A stretch of 64,000 nucleotides of DNA from an uncultured Eubacteriales bacterium. GTDB taxonomy: Bacteria > Bacillota > Clostridia > Lachnospirales > Lachnospiraceae. The DNA is taken from positions 1-64,000 of the forward strand of contig ONHA01000008.1 of assembly GCA_900317515.1 (NCBI GenBank), given 5' to 3'. Positions 32,551 to 41,609 of this stretch are shown in pieces. The translations under genes were made by a program, and so were the position numbers. Under the pieces are notes generated by a model. The model saw nothing but the letters and a program-made list of their open reading frames with translations, searched no databases and was not told the DNA's origin. Each line of letters begins with the position of its first letter. Position 1 is the stretch's first letter.

Positions 32551-33156
32551 ATGAACAATTCAAAAAATGAAGAACTCGACCGTCTCTTCAGCTTTTTCCG
32601 GCTCATCGACCGGGAGAAGTTCATCGGGCGGCAGACCTACCTGACCGACGGAAATCGGAAGGAGAACGACGCGGAGCACGCCTGGCACATGGCGATCATG
32701 ACCGTCCTGCTCGCAAAGTACGCGAACGAGGAGATCGATGTGCTGAAGACCGTGACCATGCTCTTAATTCACGACCTGGTGGAGATCTACGCCGGGGACA
32801 CCTACGCCTACGACGACGCGGGGAAGGAGACCCAGGCCGCGCGGGAGCGCGAGGCCGCGGAGAAGGTCTACGGGACCCTGCCAAAAGAGCAGGGCGAGTG
32901 GCTTAAAGGGATCTGGCTCGAGTTTGAGGCTCAGGAGACCCCGGAGGCGAAGTTTGCGCGAACCATGGACAACCTGCAGCCGATGATGCTGAACGACTCT
33001 ACGAACGGGATCTCGTGGGTGGAGCACGGGGTTCATCTGTCACAGATCTTAAAGAGAAATGAGAGGACACACTGCGGGTCGGAAGTCCTGTGGGAGTATG
33101 CGAAGGAGAATTTTCTGATGCCGCATGTGGAAAAGGGACATATAATAAAGGATTGA
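32551..33156 (+). CDS. HD-domain phosphohydrolase (YfbR/HDDC2-like)
   Basis: 201 residues. HD-domain metal ligands: His in AEHAWHMA (about residue 40), HD in LLIHDLVEIYAGD (about 73-74), and a distal Asp in ARTMDNLQPMMLN. This matches the YfbR/HDDC2 group of 5'-deoxynucleotidases. The start is ATG at 32551, preceded by AAGGAG at 7 nt; the frame extends into the toxin gene but without a site. Substrate presumably a (deoxy)nucleoside monophosphate, by family. Confidence 0.87.
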   Translation: MNNSKNEELDRLFSFFRLIDREKFIGRQTYLTDGNRKENDAEHAWHMAIMTVLLAKYANEEIDVLKTVTMLLIHDLVEIYAGDTYAYDDAGKETQAAREREAAEKVYGTLPKEQGEWLKGIWLEFEAQETPEAKFARTMDNLQPMMLNDSTNGISWVEHGVHLSQILKRNERTHCGSEVLWEYAKENFLMPHVEKGHIIKD

Positions 33157-33172
33157 GGAGAGAAGACGGATT

Positions 33173-33261
33173 CCGGGGACGGTTTCGGAGACGGTTTCCG
33201 GGGACGGTTCTTGAAAAACGCTTCTCTAAGGAGAAGCGTTTCTCTGAGAACCGTCCCTGAA
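33173..33261. repeat. Palindromic element (GGGACGGTTCT family), copy at 33.2 kb
   Basis: GGGACGGTTCT (33201-33211) pairs with AGAACCGTCCC (33247-33257), and inside AAACGCTTCTC pairs with GAGAAGCGTTT around TAAG. Two further degenerate GGRGACGGTTTC units precede it as a short tandem. It lies between the HD gene and the helicase gene. Confidence 0.85.
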
Positions 33262-33277
33262 ACCTGCTGGAGAAAAT

Positions 33278-35275
33278 ATGGAAAATACGGTAAAGAAAAA
33301 GAAGAAAAGAAGCTCCCGGCCGTCCTCCGCGAACCGGCGGAGGCGGGAGGAGCTGCTCTTAAGCCTCATGAGCGAGCCGCTCCGTGAAATCGCCGAGGAG
33401 GCCGCGGAGGAGATGCGGGAGTATGTGCGGGTCAAACTGGTCCGCTATTTCTCGAACGAGAAGATCGAGGAGAAGGTCTACTACGGGCGCAAGCAGTATG
33501 AGTATGTGCCCGTGACGGACATGACTGCTCTCGAGCATTATCTGAAGACGATCTTTGTCCGCACCGGGCACATCGGGAAGGACTATGCTGCCGGGCTGAT
33601 TCTGAACAGGAAGAAGCCGGGGTATGTGTTCCTGAAGGAAGTCCGGCGCATAAGACCGGATTTCGCGCAGAAATATGATCCGATCTGGAAGGACGCGGGT
33701 GAGGAGCTCATGGCCTTCGTCGACCCGATGCAGTGCATAAACGATGCCTGCAAGCTGTTTGACCGGGCGCGGATCATGGAGCTGCTGGCCCAGAACCCCC
33801 ATACGAAGCAGATGCTGAGGGAGATGGGCCTGGTCCGGCAGGAGGTCGTTGACCGGGTGCCGGAACGCTACGTGGACCTCTACCCCGAGTGCCGGAAGAT
33901 GATGCGGCACTTTGTCCTGCACATCGGGCCGACCAACTCCGGCAAGACCTACCAGGCCATCAAAGCCCTGGAGAAGGCCGGCAGCGGCGTCTACCTTGGA
34001 CCGCTGAGGCTCCTGGCCTACGAGCAGTACGAGCGCATCAACGCGGACGGGGAGCCCTGCTCGCTCTTAACCGGCGAGGAGCGGATTGAGAAGGAGGATG
34101 CATTTTTCACCGCATCCACCATCGAGATGGCGGACCTTGACCGGTTCTACGTGGCCGCGGTCATCGACGAGGCCCAGATGGTGGAGGACCGCGAGAGGGG
34201 CGGTGCCTGGACGGCGGCGATCCTGGGCCTTCGGGCGGCCGAGATCCATATCTGCGCCTCGCTCAATGCGGAGAAGATCCTCGTGCGGATGATCGAGGAG
34301 TGCGGCGACACTTACGAGGTCATGTACCACGAGCGGAAGACGCAGCTGATACCGGAGTCTAAGTGCTTTTCATTTCCGAAGGACGTCAAAAAGGGTGATG
34401 CCCTGATCGTCTTCTCGCGGAAAGATGTGCACGCGGTCGCGTCGGAAATGAAGAGACGCGGCAGAAAATGCAGCCTCATCTACGGGGCCCTGCCCTACGA
34501 TGTGCGGCACGAGCAGGCGGCTTTGTTCGCCTCGGGCGAAAATGAGGTCGTCGCCGCCACGGACGCGATTGGCATGGGCATGAACCTTCCGATCCGGCGG
34601 GTCGTGTTCCTCGTGAGAGATAAATTCGACGGGAAAATGCACCGCTACCTCCACACCGACGAGTACAAGCAGATCGCAGGGCGGGCAGGCCGCCTGGGAC
34701 TCTACGAGAAGGGCTACGCCGCCTGCGTGGATGAGCCCGAGAGGCTCAGAGAGGCACTTCGAAGGAAGGATAAGACGATTAAGAAGGCGGTCATTGCATT
34801 TCCGAGGACTCTGCTCGGCATCGATGCACCGCTCTCCGCGATCATCCGCCAGTGGATCGAGGCGGACAGCAGCGCGGGCTACGTGAAGGCGGTCGCGCTC
34901 CGGGAGCTCATGCTCGCGCGGGAGATGGAGGCGGACGGGATCGACGACAAGGAGTTCATCTACCGCTTCATCACGATGCCGTTTGACGAGCGGGACGACG
35001 ACCTGCACGGGACATTTGTAGAGATGTACCGGCGGGAGTGGAGCGGCAGGCACTACGATATCCGGTCGCGGCTGGTTTCGGAGCTCCCGGAGACGCTGAA
35101 GGAGCTGGAGCACCTCTACAGATTGTACGACCTTCTCTATGTCTACGGCTCGCGCTACGGCGAGGAGGAGGCCCTGACACAGCTCTTTGCGATGAAAAAT
35201 GTCGTCTCGGAGAAAATCATGGAGCTCCTGGCTGCGGAGAAGTTTGAGACGGCGAGAGACTGGCACAAATTTTGA
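33278..35275 (+). CDS. SUV3-like DExH-box RNA helicase
   Basis: 665 residues. After a Lys/Arg-rich N-terminus (KKKKRSSRPSSANRRRR) and an all-alpha region, motif I reads HIGPTNSGKTYQA (about 218-228), motif II DEAQ (VIDEAQMVED, about 294), motif V-VI ATDAIGMGMNLPIRRVVF and QIAGRAGRLG (about 464). GPTNSGKT is characteristic of SUV3, the mitochondrial degradosome helicase; bacterial relatives are sporadic. A C-terminal helical region follows. Likely role: RNA unwinding in turnover. It shares its end with the HAD gene, suggesting coupling. Confidence 0.85.
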   Translation: MENTVKKKKKRSSRPSSANRRRREELLLSLMSEPLREIAEEAAEEMREYVRVKLVRYFSNEKIEEKVYYGRKQYEYVPVTDMTALEHYLKTIFVRTGHIGKDYAAGLILNRKKPGYVFLKEVRRIRPDFAQKYDPIWKDAGEELMAFVDPMQCINDACKLFDRARIMELLAQNPHTKQMLREMGLVRQEVVDRVPERYVDLYPECRKMMRHFVLHIGPTNSGKTYQAIKALEKAGSGVYLGPLRLLAYEQYERINADGEPCSLLTGEERIEKEDAFFTASTIEMADLDRFYVAAVIDEAQMVEDRERGGAWTAAILGLRAAEIHICASLNAEKILVRMIEECGDTYEVMYHERKTQLIPESKCFSFPKDVKKGDALIVFSRKDVHAVASEMKRRGRKCSLIYGALPYDVRHEQAALFASGENEVVAATDAIGMGMNLPIRRVVFLVRDKFDGKMHRYLHTDEYKQIAGRAGRLGLYEKGYAACVDEPERLREALRRKDKTIKKAVIAFPRTLLGIDAPLSAIIRQWIEADSSAGYVKAVALRELMLAREMEADGIDDKEFIYRFITMPFDERDDDLHGTFVEMYRREWSGRHYDIRSRLVSELPETLKELEHLYRLYDLLYVYGSRYGEEEALTQLFAMKNVVSEKIMELLAAEKFETARDWHKF

Positions 35276-35280
35276 GAGAA

Positions 35281-36069
35281 ATGATGGAATACAGGAATTA
35301 CATTTTTGACCTCTACGCGACGCTGATTGATATCCACACGAACCAGAAGCCGCTTCCGTTCTGGAGAAAGGTCTCCGCGGTTATGAACGCCTACGGGGCG
35401 GTTTATGAGCCGGCGGAGATGCGGAAGAAGTACCGGGAGGTCATCAAAGAGGAAGAGAGGGCGCTCGCGGAGGCATGCGGAACAGAGTTTCCGGAGGTGG
35501 ATATCGGGAAGGTCTTCTTAAGGCTCCTTCTCGAGGCACCGATACTGAGGAAAGACGGAATCTGGGGAGATCCGCGGACATGGGACGGTGAGACGGCCGG
35601 CCGGTGGTGCAGTTCATTTGCCGAATCCTTTCGAATCATGTCGCGGATCCGGTTTGCGCTCTATCCGGATACGATCGGGACGCTCGTGCGGCTCCGGGAT
35701 GAGGGGAAGCACGTCTATCTGCTCTCGAACGCCCAGAGCCTCTTTACGCGGCCGGAGATGGAGGAGCTGGGGCTCTTTCCGTATTTTGAGGATGTGTTTA
35801 TCTCCTCGGAGCACCGGATGAGGAAGCCGGAGGTGCGGTTTATGGAGGAGATGCTTGAAAAGCACGGGCTGGATCCGAAGGAGACCGTGATGGTCGGAAA
35901 TGATATGAAGTCCGATATTGCGATGGCCGCCAGGTGCGGGGTCAATGCGTTTCTCGTGAACCATGACGGGTATTCGAAGGAGGAGATCAGGGACGGGTTT
36001 GAGAGAGCGAGAGCGGAGGCGCCGAGGAGCGTTATTTTGGAGAGCGGATTTTTGAAGGATTTGAAGTGA
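35281..36069 (+). CDS. HAD-family hydrolase
   Basis: 263 residues. Motif I is YIFDLYATLID (nucleophile Asp kept; the second Asp of DxD is Tyr, as in many 'DLYGT' HADs), motif II YLLSNAQS, motif III Lys in RKPEVRFM, motif IV VMVGNDMKSDI. Predicted small-molecule phosphatase. The start lies 6 nt after the helicase stop, so translation is probably coupled. A palindromic element follows its stop. Confidence 0.85.
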   Translation: MMEYRNYIFDLYATLIDIHTNQKPLPFWRKVSAVMNAYGAVYEPAEMRKKYREVIKEEERALAEACGTEFPEVDIGKVFLRLLLEAPILRKDGIWGDPRTWDGETAGRWCSSFAESFRIMSRIRFALYPDTIGTLVRLRDEGKHVYLLSNAQSLFTRPEMEELGLFPYFEDVFISSEHRMRKPEVRFMEEMLEKHGLDPKETVMVGNDMKSDIAMAARCGVNAFLVNHDGYSKEEIRDGFERARAEAPRSVILESGFLKDLK

Positions 36070-36103
36070 AAAGCGGGAAGCGTACCGTGCGTAAAGTGAC
36101 GCG

Positions 36104-36174
36104 GGGACGGTTCTTTAAACGTTGAAGGGACGGATCGAATTGATCCGTCCCTTCAACGTTTAAAAAACCGTCCC
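36104..36174. repeat. Palindromic element (GGGACGGTTCT family), copy at 36.1 kb
   Basis: Two arms of about 33 nt, GGGACGGTTCTTTAAACG... and its complement with one indel, surround GAATT. The right arm supplies the last codons and the stop (GTVF-stop) of the minus-strand SGNH gene, so the element has become part of coding sequence. The internal CCCTTCAACGTT is shared with the 45.2-kb element. Confidence 0.88.
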
Positions 36175-37149
36175 ACTGCTGCTCGCCAAATCCCGCGCCA
36201 GCACTTTCGAGAAGGCCTCCGCCGCGTCGGCGTACATATGCCCGTCCCAATCCGCATAGAGCTCCGCGTCGGTGAGGGCCGCGTTGGCGGCGAGAAGCTC
36301 CCCGCCGGTGTAGTTAAGGTACCGGAACCCGTAGCTTTCGGCAAGCACGCTCATCTCGGCGCCCGCCGCCTCGTAGCTCGCCGCATTCGCCTCGAGGGTC
36401 TCCGCCGGCACCGGCGTCGTCACGACGACGAGCTCGATCCCCTCCCGGGCGCAGAACTCCGCGATCCGGATGAAATACTCCCGGGCGTCCTCCTGCAGCA
36501 TGTCCTCCGACCAGTCGCGGGGGATGATCGTATCGTCCCATTTTCCGGGCTTTACCGCGATGAAGCCGTCGGAATGCACGGTCTGGGTGGCGGAGTCGAA
36601 GGTGTCGGTTCCGAAATTTTTATAATTGTCTGTCCCTTTCGTGAAGAGGTTCTGCCGGATGTCGCCGACCTGAGCCCGGTAGAAATACCAGGGGGCGAAG
36701 GCCGTGCGGAAGTCGGCCTTCCACATCTTCGCGAAGAAGTACTGGAGCTTGGCGGGGCAGAACTGCATTTCCGCGAACATCCCCGCGTAGTTGGAGCTGA
36801 TCTCCTGGGCCGTGATCCAATAGTTGGGGTCAAACTCGTAGATGAGCCGGCCGGGCTTGTGGTCCCTCGCCGCATCCTTGAGGAAATAGTAGCTGTCGAC
36901 CGGGAACTCCTCGCCCTGGGCCGCGTTGAAGGCGGTCCGGCCGGTGATCCCGGAAAGGACCGCGGGGGAGATGTTTGTCCCCGCGTGGGAGGCCCCTAAG
37001 ATGAGGTCGTCGAAGGTTTCCGTCTCGATCGTGTGCACCTTAAAACGGGTGAACGTGTAGGGAACCATCAGGTAATTCATCACCGTGTTGATTCCGAAAA
37101 GGACCGCAAAGAAGAGGACGGGGATCAGAATACGCTTAAAAATTCGCAT
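36160..37149 (-). CDS. SGNH/DHHW-like membrane-anchored protein (DltD-like role), Dlt-like operon
   Basis: 329 residues. One N-terminal membrane anchor (ILIPVLFFAVLFGINTVMNYLMV), then an extracellular domain with LGASHAGTN (nucleophile block), AFNAAQGEE, EFDPNYW and a C-terminal DWDGHMYAD. Paralogue of the SGNH protein at 15.9 kb, with the same motif order. Its start lies inside the MBOAT gene with a 14-nt overlap and the same GGGAGGGTTCATCT leader. In Dlt systems the equivalent protein completes transfer to the polymer. The last residues are encoded by a palindromic repeat. Confidence 0.8.
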   Translation of the reverse strand: MRIFKRILIPVLFFAVLFGINTVMNYLMVPYTFTRFKVHTIETETFDDLILGASHAGTNISPAVLSGITGRTAFNAAQGEEFPVDSYYFLKDAARDHKPGRLIYEFDPNYWITAQEISSNYAGMFAEMQFCPAKLQYFFAKMWKADFRTAFAPWYFYRAQVGDIRQNLFTKGTDNYKNFGTDTFDSATQTVHSDGFIAVKPGKWDDTIIPRDWSEDMLQEDAREYFIRIAEFCAREGIELVVVTTPVPAETLEANAASYEAAGAEMSVLAESYGFRYLNYTGGELLAANAALTDAELYADWDGHMYADAAEAFSKVLARDLASSSGTVF

Positions 37150-38623
37150 AGATGAACCCTCCCTGAGACAGCGGCTTGTTGCCGATCACGACGAGCGCAA
37201 GAACCAGAGCCAGCATGACAAGAAAGCGCACGGCAAGAGGTTTCGCCATGAGAGCCTTCCGCGTATCGACGCCCCGCTCGCGCAGGATGCTGTGAATGAG
37301 GACAACGAGGCAGCCGATCATGGCCGCGGCAAACGGGATCCAGGAGGAGCCTGACCAGTTGGAAGCCCCGCCGATCACATTGAAATCAAACCGGAACTTG
37401 AGAATACTGTCCCGCAGCATGAGCAGGGCCTGACGGGTGCTTCCCGCCCGGTCCAGATACCAGCTTATGTTAACCAACGCAAACGTCCGCGCGACCTGGA
37501 AGGCGTAGAAGAGCTTATTGTCCTTCTCAATCCCCAGTTTTTTCTTCCAGTCCCGATAGTTCTTCGCGAGAAGTCCCGAGACGCCGATGATCAGACCGTT
37601 GTAGAGACCGTAGAAAATATTATGCCAGGCGGGCCCGTGCCAGACGCCGACGACTAAGAACACGATGATGTTGGCGACGCAGATCGGCATCGCGCGGCCT
37701 TGTGTTTTGCCGAGGCGGGCTTTGCACCATTTTCCGAATCTGCCCATCCAGCGGGAGAGCGAGACCGGATAGAAGAGATAGTCCTTCATCCAGGTGCCCA
37801 GCGTGATGTGCCAGCGGTGCCAGAAATCGGTGATCGAGGTGGCAAAGAAGGGCTGAGTGAAGTTCTCGTCGAGCGTGATGCCGAGCATCTCGGCGATGCC
37901 GATGACGATGTCGATGCCGCCCGAGAAGTCCGCGTAGAGCTGGGCTCCGTAGAGCAGGACCCCCATGAGGCCGTAGCCGGGCATCTCGAGGAAATTGTTG
38001 AAAATAGAATCCACATAGAGCGCGGCATTGTCGGCGATGACGATCTTCTTGAAAAAGCCCCAGACAATGCGGTAGAGACCGCGCTCGATCCGGGCCATGT
38101 CAAAGCTGTGCTCCGCGTAGAGCTGCTCGCCGAGGCGGCTCATCCGGCCGATCGGACCCTGCATGATCTGGGGGAAGAAGGCGAGAAAGAGCGCGAACCG
38201 GAAGGGGTTCCGCTCCGCCTTGATGCGCTTCCAGTGGACATCCAGGAGATAGCCGGTCGCCTGGAACGTGTAGAAGGAGATCCCGAGCGGGAGGAGGAGC
38301 TTCATTTCCGGAATACTCGTCCCGAAGACCCCGTTTACGGTGCCCAGAAGGAAATTCGTGTACTTGATGACGCCCAGCATCCCGAAATCGAGCACCAGAA
38401 CAAGAGGGACCGCGAAGGAAGCGCCGGCTTCCGCCCATAAGGCCCCGAGATAGGTCACGGTGGTCGCAAACAGAATAAAGAAGAGGAACCGCGGGCCGGC
38501 TGCCATGTAGTAGATGTAGGATAATACGAGCAGCCAGATCCACTGGAACCTCTTCGGGATCAGGTAATAGCCTGCAACGCATAGCGCTGTGAAGGCCAGA
38601 AATTCAAGAGAGACAAATGACAT
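37136..38623 (-). CDS. MBOAT-family O-acyltransferase (DltB-like), Dlt-like operon
   Basis: 495 residues, about eleven membrane helices. LLPLGISFYTFQATGYLLDVHW, FPQIMQGPIGRMS, DFWHRWHITLGTWMKDYLFYP and the catalytic block VGVWHGPAWHNIFYGLYNG are intact. Paralogue of the MBOAT at 14.4 kb; both end in GGFIYA(Q/N)F. In this locus a carrier protein gene lies 23 nt upstream, so the protein is expected to accept an aminoacyl group from that carrier and pass it across the membrane to a surface polymer, as DltB does. Confidence 0.93.
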   Translation of the reverse strand: MSFVSLEFLAFTALCVAGYYLIPKRFQWIWLLVLSYIYYMAAGPRFLFFILFATTVTYLGALWAEAGASFAVPLVLVLDFGMLGVIKYTNFLLGTVNGVFGTSIPEMKLLLPLGISFYTFQATGYLLDVHWKRIKAERNPFRFALFLAFFPQIMQGPIGRMSRLGEQLYAEHSFDMARIERGLYRIVWGFFKKIVIADNAALYVDSIFNNFLEMPGYGLMGVLLYGAQLYADFSGGIDIVIGIAEMLGITLDENFTQPFFATSITDFWHRWHITLGTWMKDYLFYPVSLSRWMGRFGKWCKARLGKTQGRAMPICVANIIVFLVVGVWHGPAWHNIFYGLYNGLIIGVSGLLAKNYRDWKKKLGIEKDNKLFYAFQVARTFALVNISWYLDRAGSTRQALLMLRDSILKFRFDFNVIGGASNWSGSSWIPFAAAMIGCLVVLIHSILRERGVDTRKALMAKPLAVRFLVMLALVLALVVIGNKPLSQGGFIYANF

Positions 38624-38646
38624 AGAGTACTTACTCCGTTAAAGTC

Positions 38647-38871
38647 TCAGCCCTGAAGACGCTGCACCATCGCATAGAGCGCGCGGGCTGAGTTGAAGTT
38701 GGCCGGAATGATCTCGGCCGGCGTGATGCGGATGTCGAAGGCATCCTCGAGCTCGCTGATGATGGAAAGGATCGCGAAAGAATCGAGGATCCCGTCGTCG
38801 ATCAGGGTCTCACATGTCTCGTAGTCCGCGTCCGGCTGGATCTCCTCCAGAATTTCAATAACTTCATCCAT
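38647..38871 (-). CDS. Acyl/peptidyl carrier protein (DltC-like)
   Basis: 74 residues, four-helix carrier fold with the phosphopantetheine attachment Ser31 in DDGILDSFAIL and a typical 'ELEDAFDIRITPAEIIPANFNSARALYAMV' second half. It starts 8 nt inside the end of the decarboxylase gene and precedes the MBOAT gene. It should carry the amino acid activated by the AMP ligase as a thioester, present it to the decarboxylase and then to the MBOAT. Confidence 0.92.
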   Translation of the reverse strand: MDEVIEILEEIQPDADYETCETLIDDGILDSFAILSIISELEDAFDIRITPAEIIPANFNSARALYAMVQRLQG

Positions 38872-40075
38872 AATTAAATTCCTCCGTATTGATTTTTGTC
38901 CTGACTTCCCGTAAAGTTCCTCTTTCGAGAAGATAAACGCGCGGCAGATCCCGGCTCAAAAAGAGGCTGATGCCTTCCGTGACCGAGTAGGCGCCGACAT
39001 TTTCAAATATCAGTATATCACCCGTTTCGGGTTCGTGCAACGGTACTTCCTTCACAATCACATCGCTGACGGTGCAGAGGGAGCCGCAGACGGACCAGAG
39101 CTCTTCATTTTCCGAACCGGAGGGCAGCGGAACCTCGCCGTCCTTCGAGAGCATGTAGGGCAGCTTCATCGCCATCATCTGGCCGTAGTAGTTGACCTGG
39201 TGGATGCCGCCGTCCATGATGAGGTAGCGGACGCCGCGGTTCACCTTCTTGTCCATGACCCGGGTCACATAGAAACCGCAGGAGGCGGCCAGGAACCGGC
39301 CCATCTCGAGGGTGATCTGCCCATTAAAGCGCATCGCGGAGAGGGCTGCCTTCATGCCGGCAAGGAGGGCCTCCTCGTCGACCGGCGTCTCCTTCCTGAA
39401 ATAGGAGACCGGCAGGCCCGGACCGTACTCGAAGATCTCGGCGGCAAATCCGCACTCGGCCTCAAGGCGGGAAATAAGAGCGTCCACCGCAGCAATCTCC
39501 TTCTCCATGCTGCGAAGCTTCTTCTGGGTGCCGGAGTAGAGCTGAAGGCCCCTGATCGCAAGATGCGGATAGGAGGCGCGCTCACGGACCAGTGTTACCA
39601 CATCCTCCTCGTCGAGGCCGAACTGGTTGCCGGCGGTGACGCGGAGAAGCACGTCCATGGTCCCGCCCTCGCCGTAGGCTTTGCTCACTTCCTCCTCGAG
39701 CATGGCCATGTGATTCATGGACTCGACGGTGCAGATGGGCTTTCCCTCCTGCTCGTGGTCCTTCATCCAGGTGAAAATGCGGGCAAAATCCTCCGCCTCC
39801 TTGTTGACGCCGGAGAGGACCATCTTCCCGGCGGGGATGCCGGCCTTCTCGCATATGCGCTCCTCGCCCGGGGAGCAGATCTCGAAGGAGTCGACCTCCT
39901 CCCTGATGGAGGAAATGAGAAACGGGTTGGCTTTCATCGCGTAGATGATCTCATAATCCGGGAGCATGCGGCGAAGGAAGCCGATGCGGTCCTTCAGCAT
40001 ATCGATGTTAAAGACATAGGACGGCGTTCTGAGCAGGCCGTTCTTACTGTATTTTTCAAAATCAGAGAAATTCAT
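38864..40075 (-). CDS. PLP-dependent fold-III decarboxylase (LysA/BtrK-like)
   Basis: 403 residues. Alanine-racemase-fold decarboxylase: YAMKAN with the PLP lysine (Lys48), LQLYSGTQ, EYGPGLPVSYF (phosphate loop), LEMGRFLAASCGFYVTRV, CGSLCTVSDVI (catalytic Cys; the usual Glu after Cys is Thr) and ENVGAYS near the end. Placement between an AMP ligase and a carrier protein recalls BtrK, which decarboxylates glutamyl bound to the BtrI carrier in butirosin synthesis. A free amino acid such as diaminopimelate or ornithine is the alternative substrate. Confidence 0.88.
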   Translation of the reverse strand: MNFSDFEKYSKNGLLRTPSYVFNIDMLKDRIGFLRRMLPDYEIIYAMKANPFLISSIREEVDSFEICSPGEERICEKAGIPAGKMVLSGVNKEAEDFARIFTWMKDHEQEGKPICTVESMNHMAMLEEEVSKAYGEGGTMDVLLRVTAGNQFGLDEEDVVTLVRERASYPHLAIRGLQLYSGTQKKLRSMEKEIAAVDALISRLEAECGFAAEIFEYGPGLPVSYFRKETPVDEEALLAGMKAALSAMRFNGQITLEMGRFLAASCGFYVTRVMDKKVNRGVRYLIMDGGIHQVNYYGQMMAMKLPYMLSKDGEVPLPSGSENEELWSVCGSLCTVSDVIVKEVPLHEPETGDILIFENVGAYSVTEGISLFLSRDLPRVYLLERGTLREVRTKINTEEFNYG

Positions 40076-40081
40076 GGTGCC

Positions 40082-41578
40082 TCACAATCCGGCGGCGAGC
40101 GCCTTGCGGTCGATTTTTCCGTTCTTGGTGAGCGGAAGAGACTCTTTTTTGACGAAGCGGTTGGGAATCATGTAGCGGGGGATGCGCTCCGCGAGGCGGG
40201 CCGCAATCTCCTTCTTGTCGATGTCGCCGACATAGTAGGCGACGATCTTATTTTTCTCAAATGTGCAGCAGACCCGCTCGATCTCGTCGATCGCGTCCAT
40301 GGCCTTGTCGATCTCGCCGAGCTCGATCCGGTGGCCCATGTGCTTGATCTGGAAGTCCTTGCGGGAGGCGAAGCAGAGGAGCCCGTTCTCGTCGTAGTGG
40401 GCCAGATCCCCGGTCCGGTAGATGGGCTCGAGATACCGCGTGTTGAGCGGATTCTGGACGAAGGCTTTGGCGGTCTGCTCCGGTGCGTTGTAGTAGCCGA
40501 GCGCGAGGGCGGTTCCGGAGACGCAGATCTCACCGTCGACGCCGGGCTCCGTCACGAGGTGATTTTCCTCGTCGAGGAGGAATACCTTCTCGTTCGGGAA
40601 GGGGACGCCGCTCGGGATGGACTCGCCGCGCTCGAATTTCCGGTCGATGATGTAGTAGGTGCAGTTGCAGGTGATCTCTGTCGGGCCGTAGAGGTTCACG
40701 AAGAGGGCCTCCGGCAGCGCGTTCTGCCACTCGGTGAGGTGCTTAACGGGCATGACCTCGCCCGAGAACATGACCTTCTTAACCTCGGTCGGTACCTTGT
40801 AGTCAAATCCGTGCAGCTGGGAGATGATGCACATCGCGGAGACGGCCCAGATGAGGGTGGTGACGTGGCGGTCGACGAGGAAATCCAGAAGGTCCGTCGG
40901 AATCGAGAAATACCTTGTCGGGATGATCTGCATGGTCGCGCCGACGGCGATCGTGGAGTAGATGTCCTTGACCGAGACGTCGAAGTCAAACGGGGCCTGG
41001 TTGCCGATCACGTCATTTTCCGTGATGGAAAAGAGCTCCGTGAAAATGTCGATGAAGTCGATGACCGACCGGTGGCCGACGAGAACCCCTTTCGGAACCC
41101 CGGTCGAGCCGGAGGTGAAGTTGCAGTAGAGCGGATCGATGTCGAGGGCATTTGCCCGGATCCGGGCCAGAAGGACCGGATCCTCGGCTGTCTTAAGGAG
41201 ATCCTCGAGGTAGAGGACTTTGCCCGTGAAGCCGAAGACGGCGAGGTCCTCGTCGTAGGCGCGGCTCGTGACGATGAAGTCCTGCTCGAGGGTCTTTAAG
41301 ATCTCGGTGAGGCGCATCGCGGGCTGCTTTGTGTCGAGCAGCGTGTAGAAGCAGCCGGCGTAGACCGCTCCGAAGAAGACTTTGATCGTGTCGACGCCCT
41401 TGCCCATGAAGACAGGGATCGGATTTCCGGGTGTCTGAACCGCGGCCAGAGCCGTTCCGATGCGTCTTGCGGAGGAGACAAGGTCTTTGTAGGTGATTTC
41501 ATTTTCCGGATCGGCGAAGCTGATCTTGTCCGGATGGAGACGGCAGGACCGCTCCAGGTATTCGAGTATATTTTTCAA
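40082..41578 (-). CDS. Amino acid AMP ligase (DltA-like adenylation enzyme)
   Basis: 498 residues. Adenylation motifs: A3 FTSGSTGVPKGV, A5 NLYGPTEITCN, A7/A8 YRTGDLAHYDENGLLCFASRKDFQIKHMGHRIELGEID and A10 PLTKNGKIDRKAL. The stand-alone two-domain layout and the A8 block resemble DltA (D-alanine-carrier protein ligase). It activates an amino acid with ATP and loads it on the neighbouring carrier protein. Specificity is not readable by eye and need not be D-alanine, given the decarboxylase six nt downstream. Confidence 0.92.
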   Translation of the reverse strand: MKNILEYLERSCRLHPDKISFADPENEITYKDLVSSARRIGTALAAVQTPGNPIPVFMGKGVDTIKVFFGAVYAGCFYTLLDTKQPAMRLTEILKTLEQDFIVTSRAYDEDLAVFGFTGKVLYLEDLLKTAEDPVLLARIRANALDIDPLYCNFTSGSTGVPKGVLVGHRSVIDFIDIFTELFSITENDVIGNQAPFDFDVSVKDIYSTIAVGATMQIIPTRYFSIPTDLLDFLVDRHVTTLIWAVSAMCIISQLHGFDYKVPTEVKKVMFSGEVMPVKHLTEWQNALPEALFVNLYGPTEITCNCTYYIIDRKFERGESIPSGVPFPNEKVFLLDEENHLVTEPGVDGEICVSGTALALGYYNAPEQTAKAFVQNPLNTRYLEPIYRTGDLAHYDENGLLCFASRKDFQIKHMGHRIELGEIDKAMDAIDEIERVCCTFEKNKIVAYYVGDIDKKEIAARLAERIPRYMIPNRFVKKESLPLTKNGKIDRKALAAGL

Positions 41579-41609
41579 GATATTGTCCTTTCCGGCAGGG
41601 TCTGCCGTT

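Noticed and set aside
39035..41299. Plus-strand ORF of 754 codons opposite the decarboxylase and AMP ligase genes
   Set aside because: Antisense shadow in GC-rich genes; no ribosome binding site and no protein motif, while the minus-strand genes show full family signatures.
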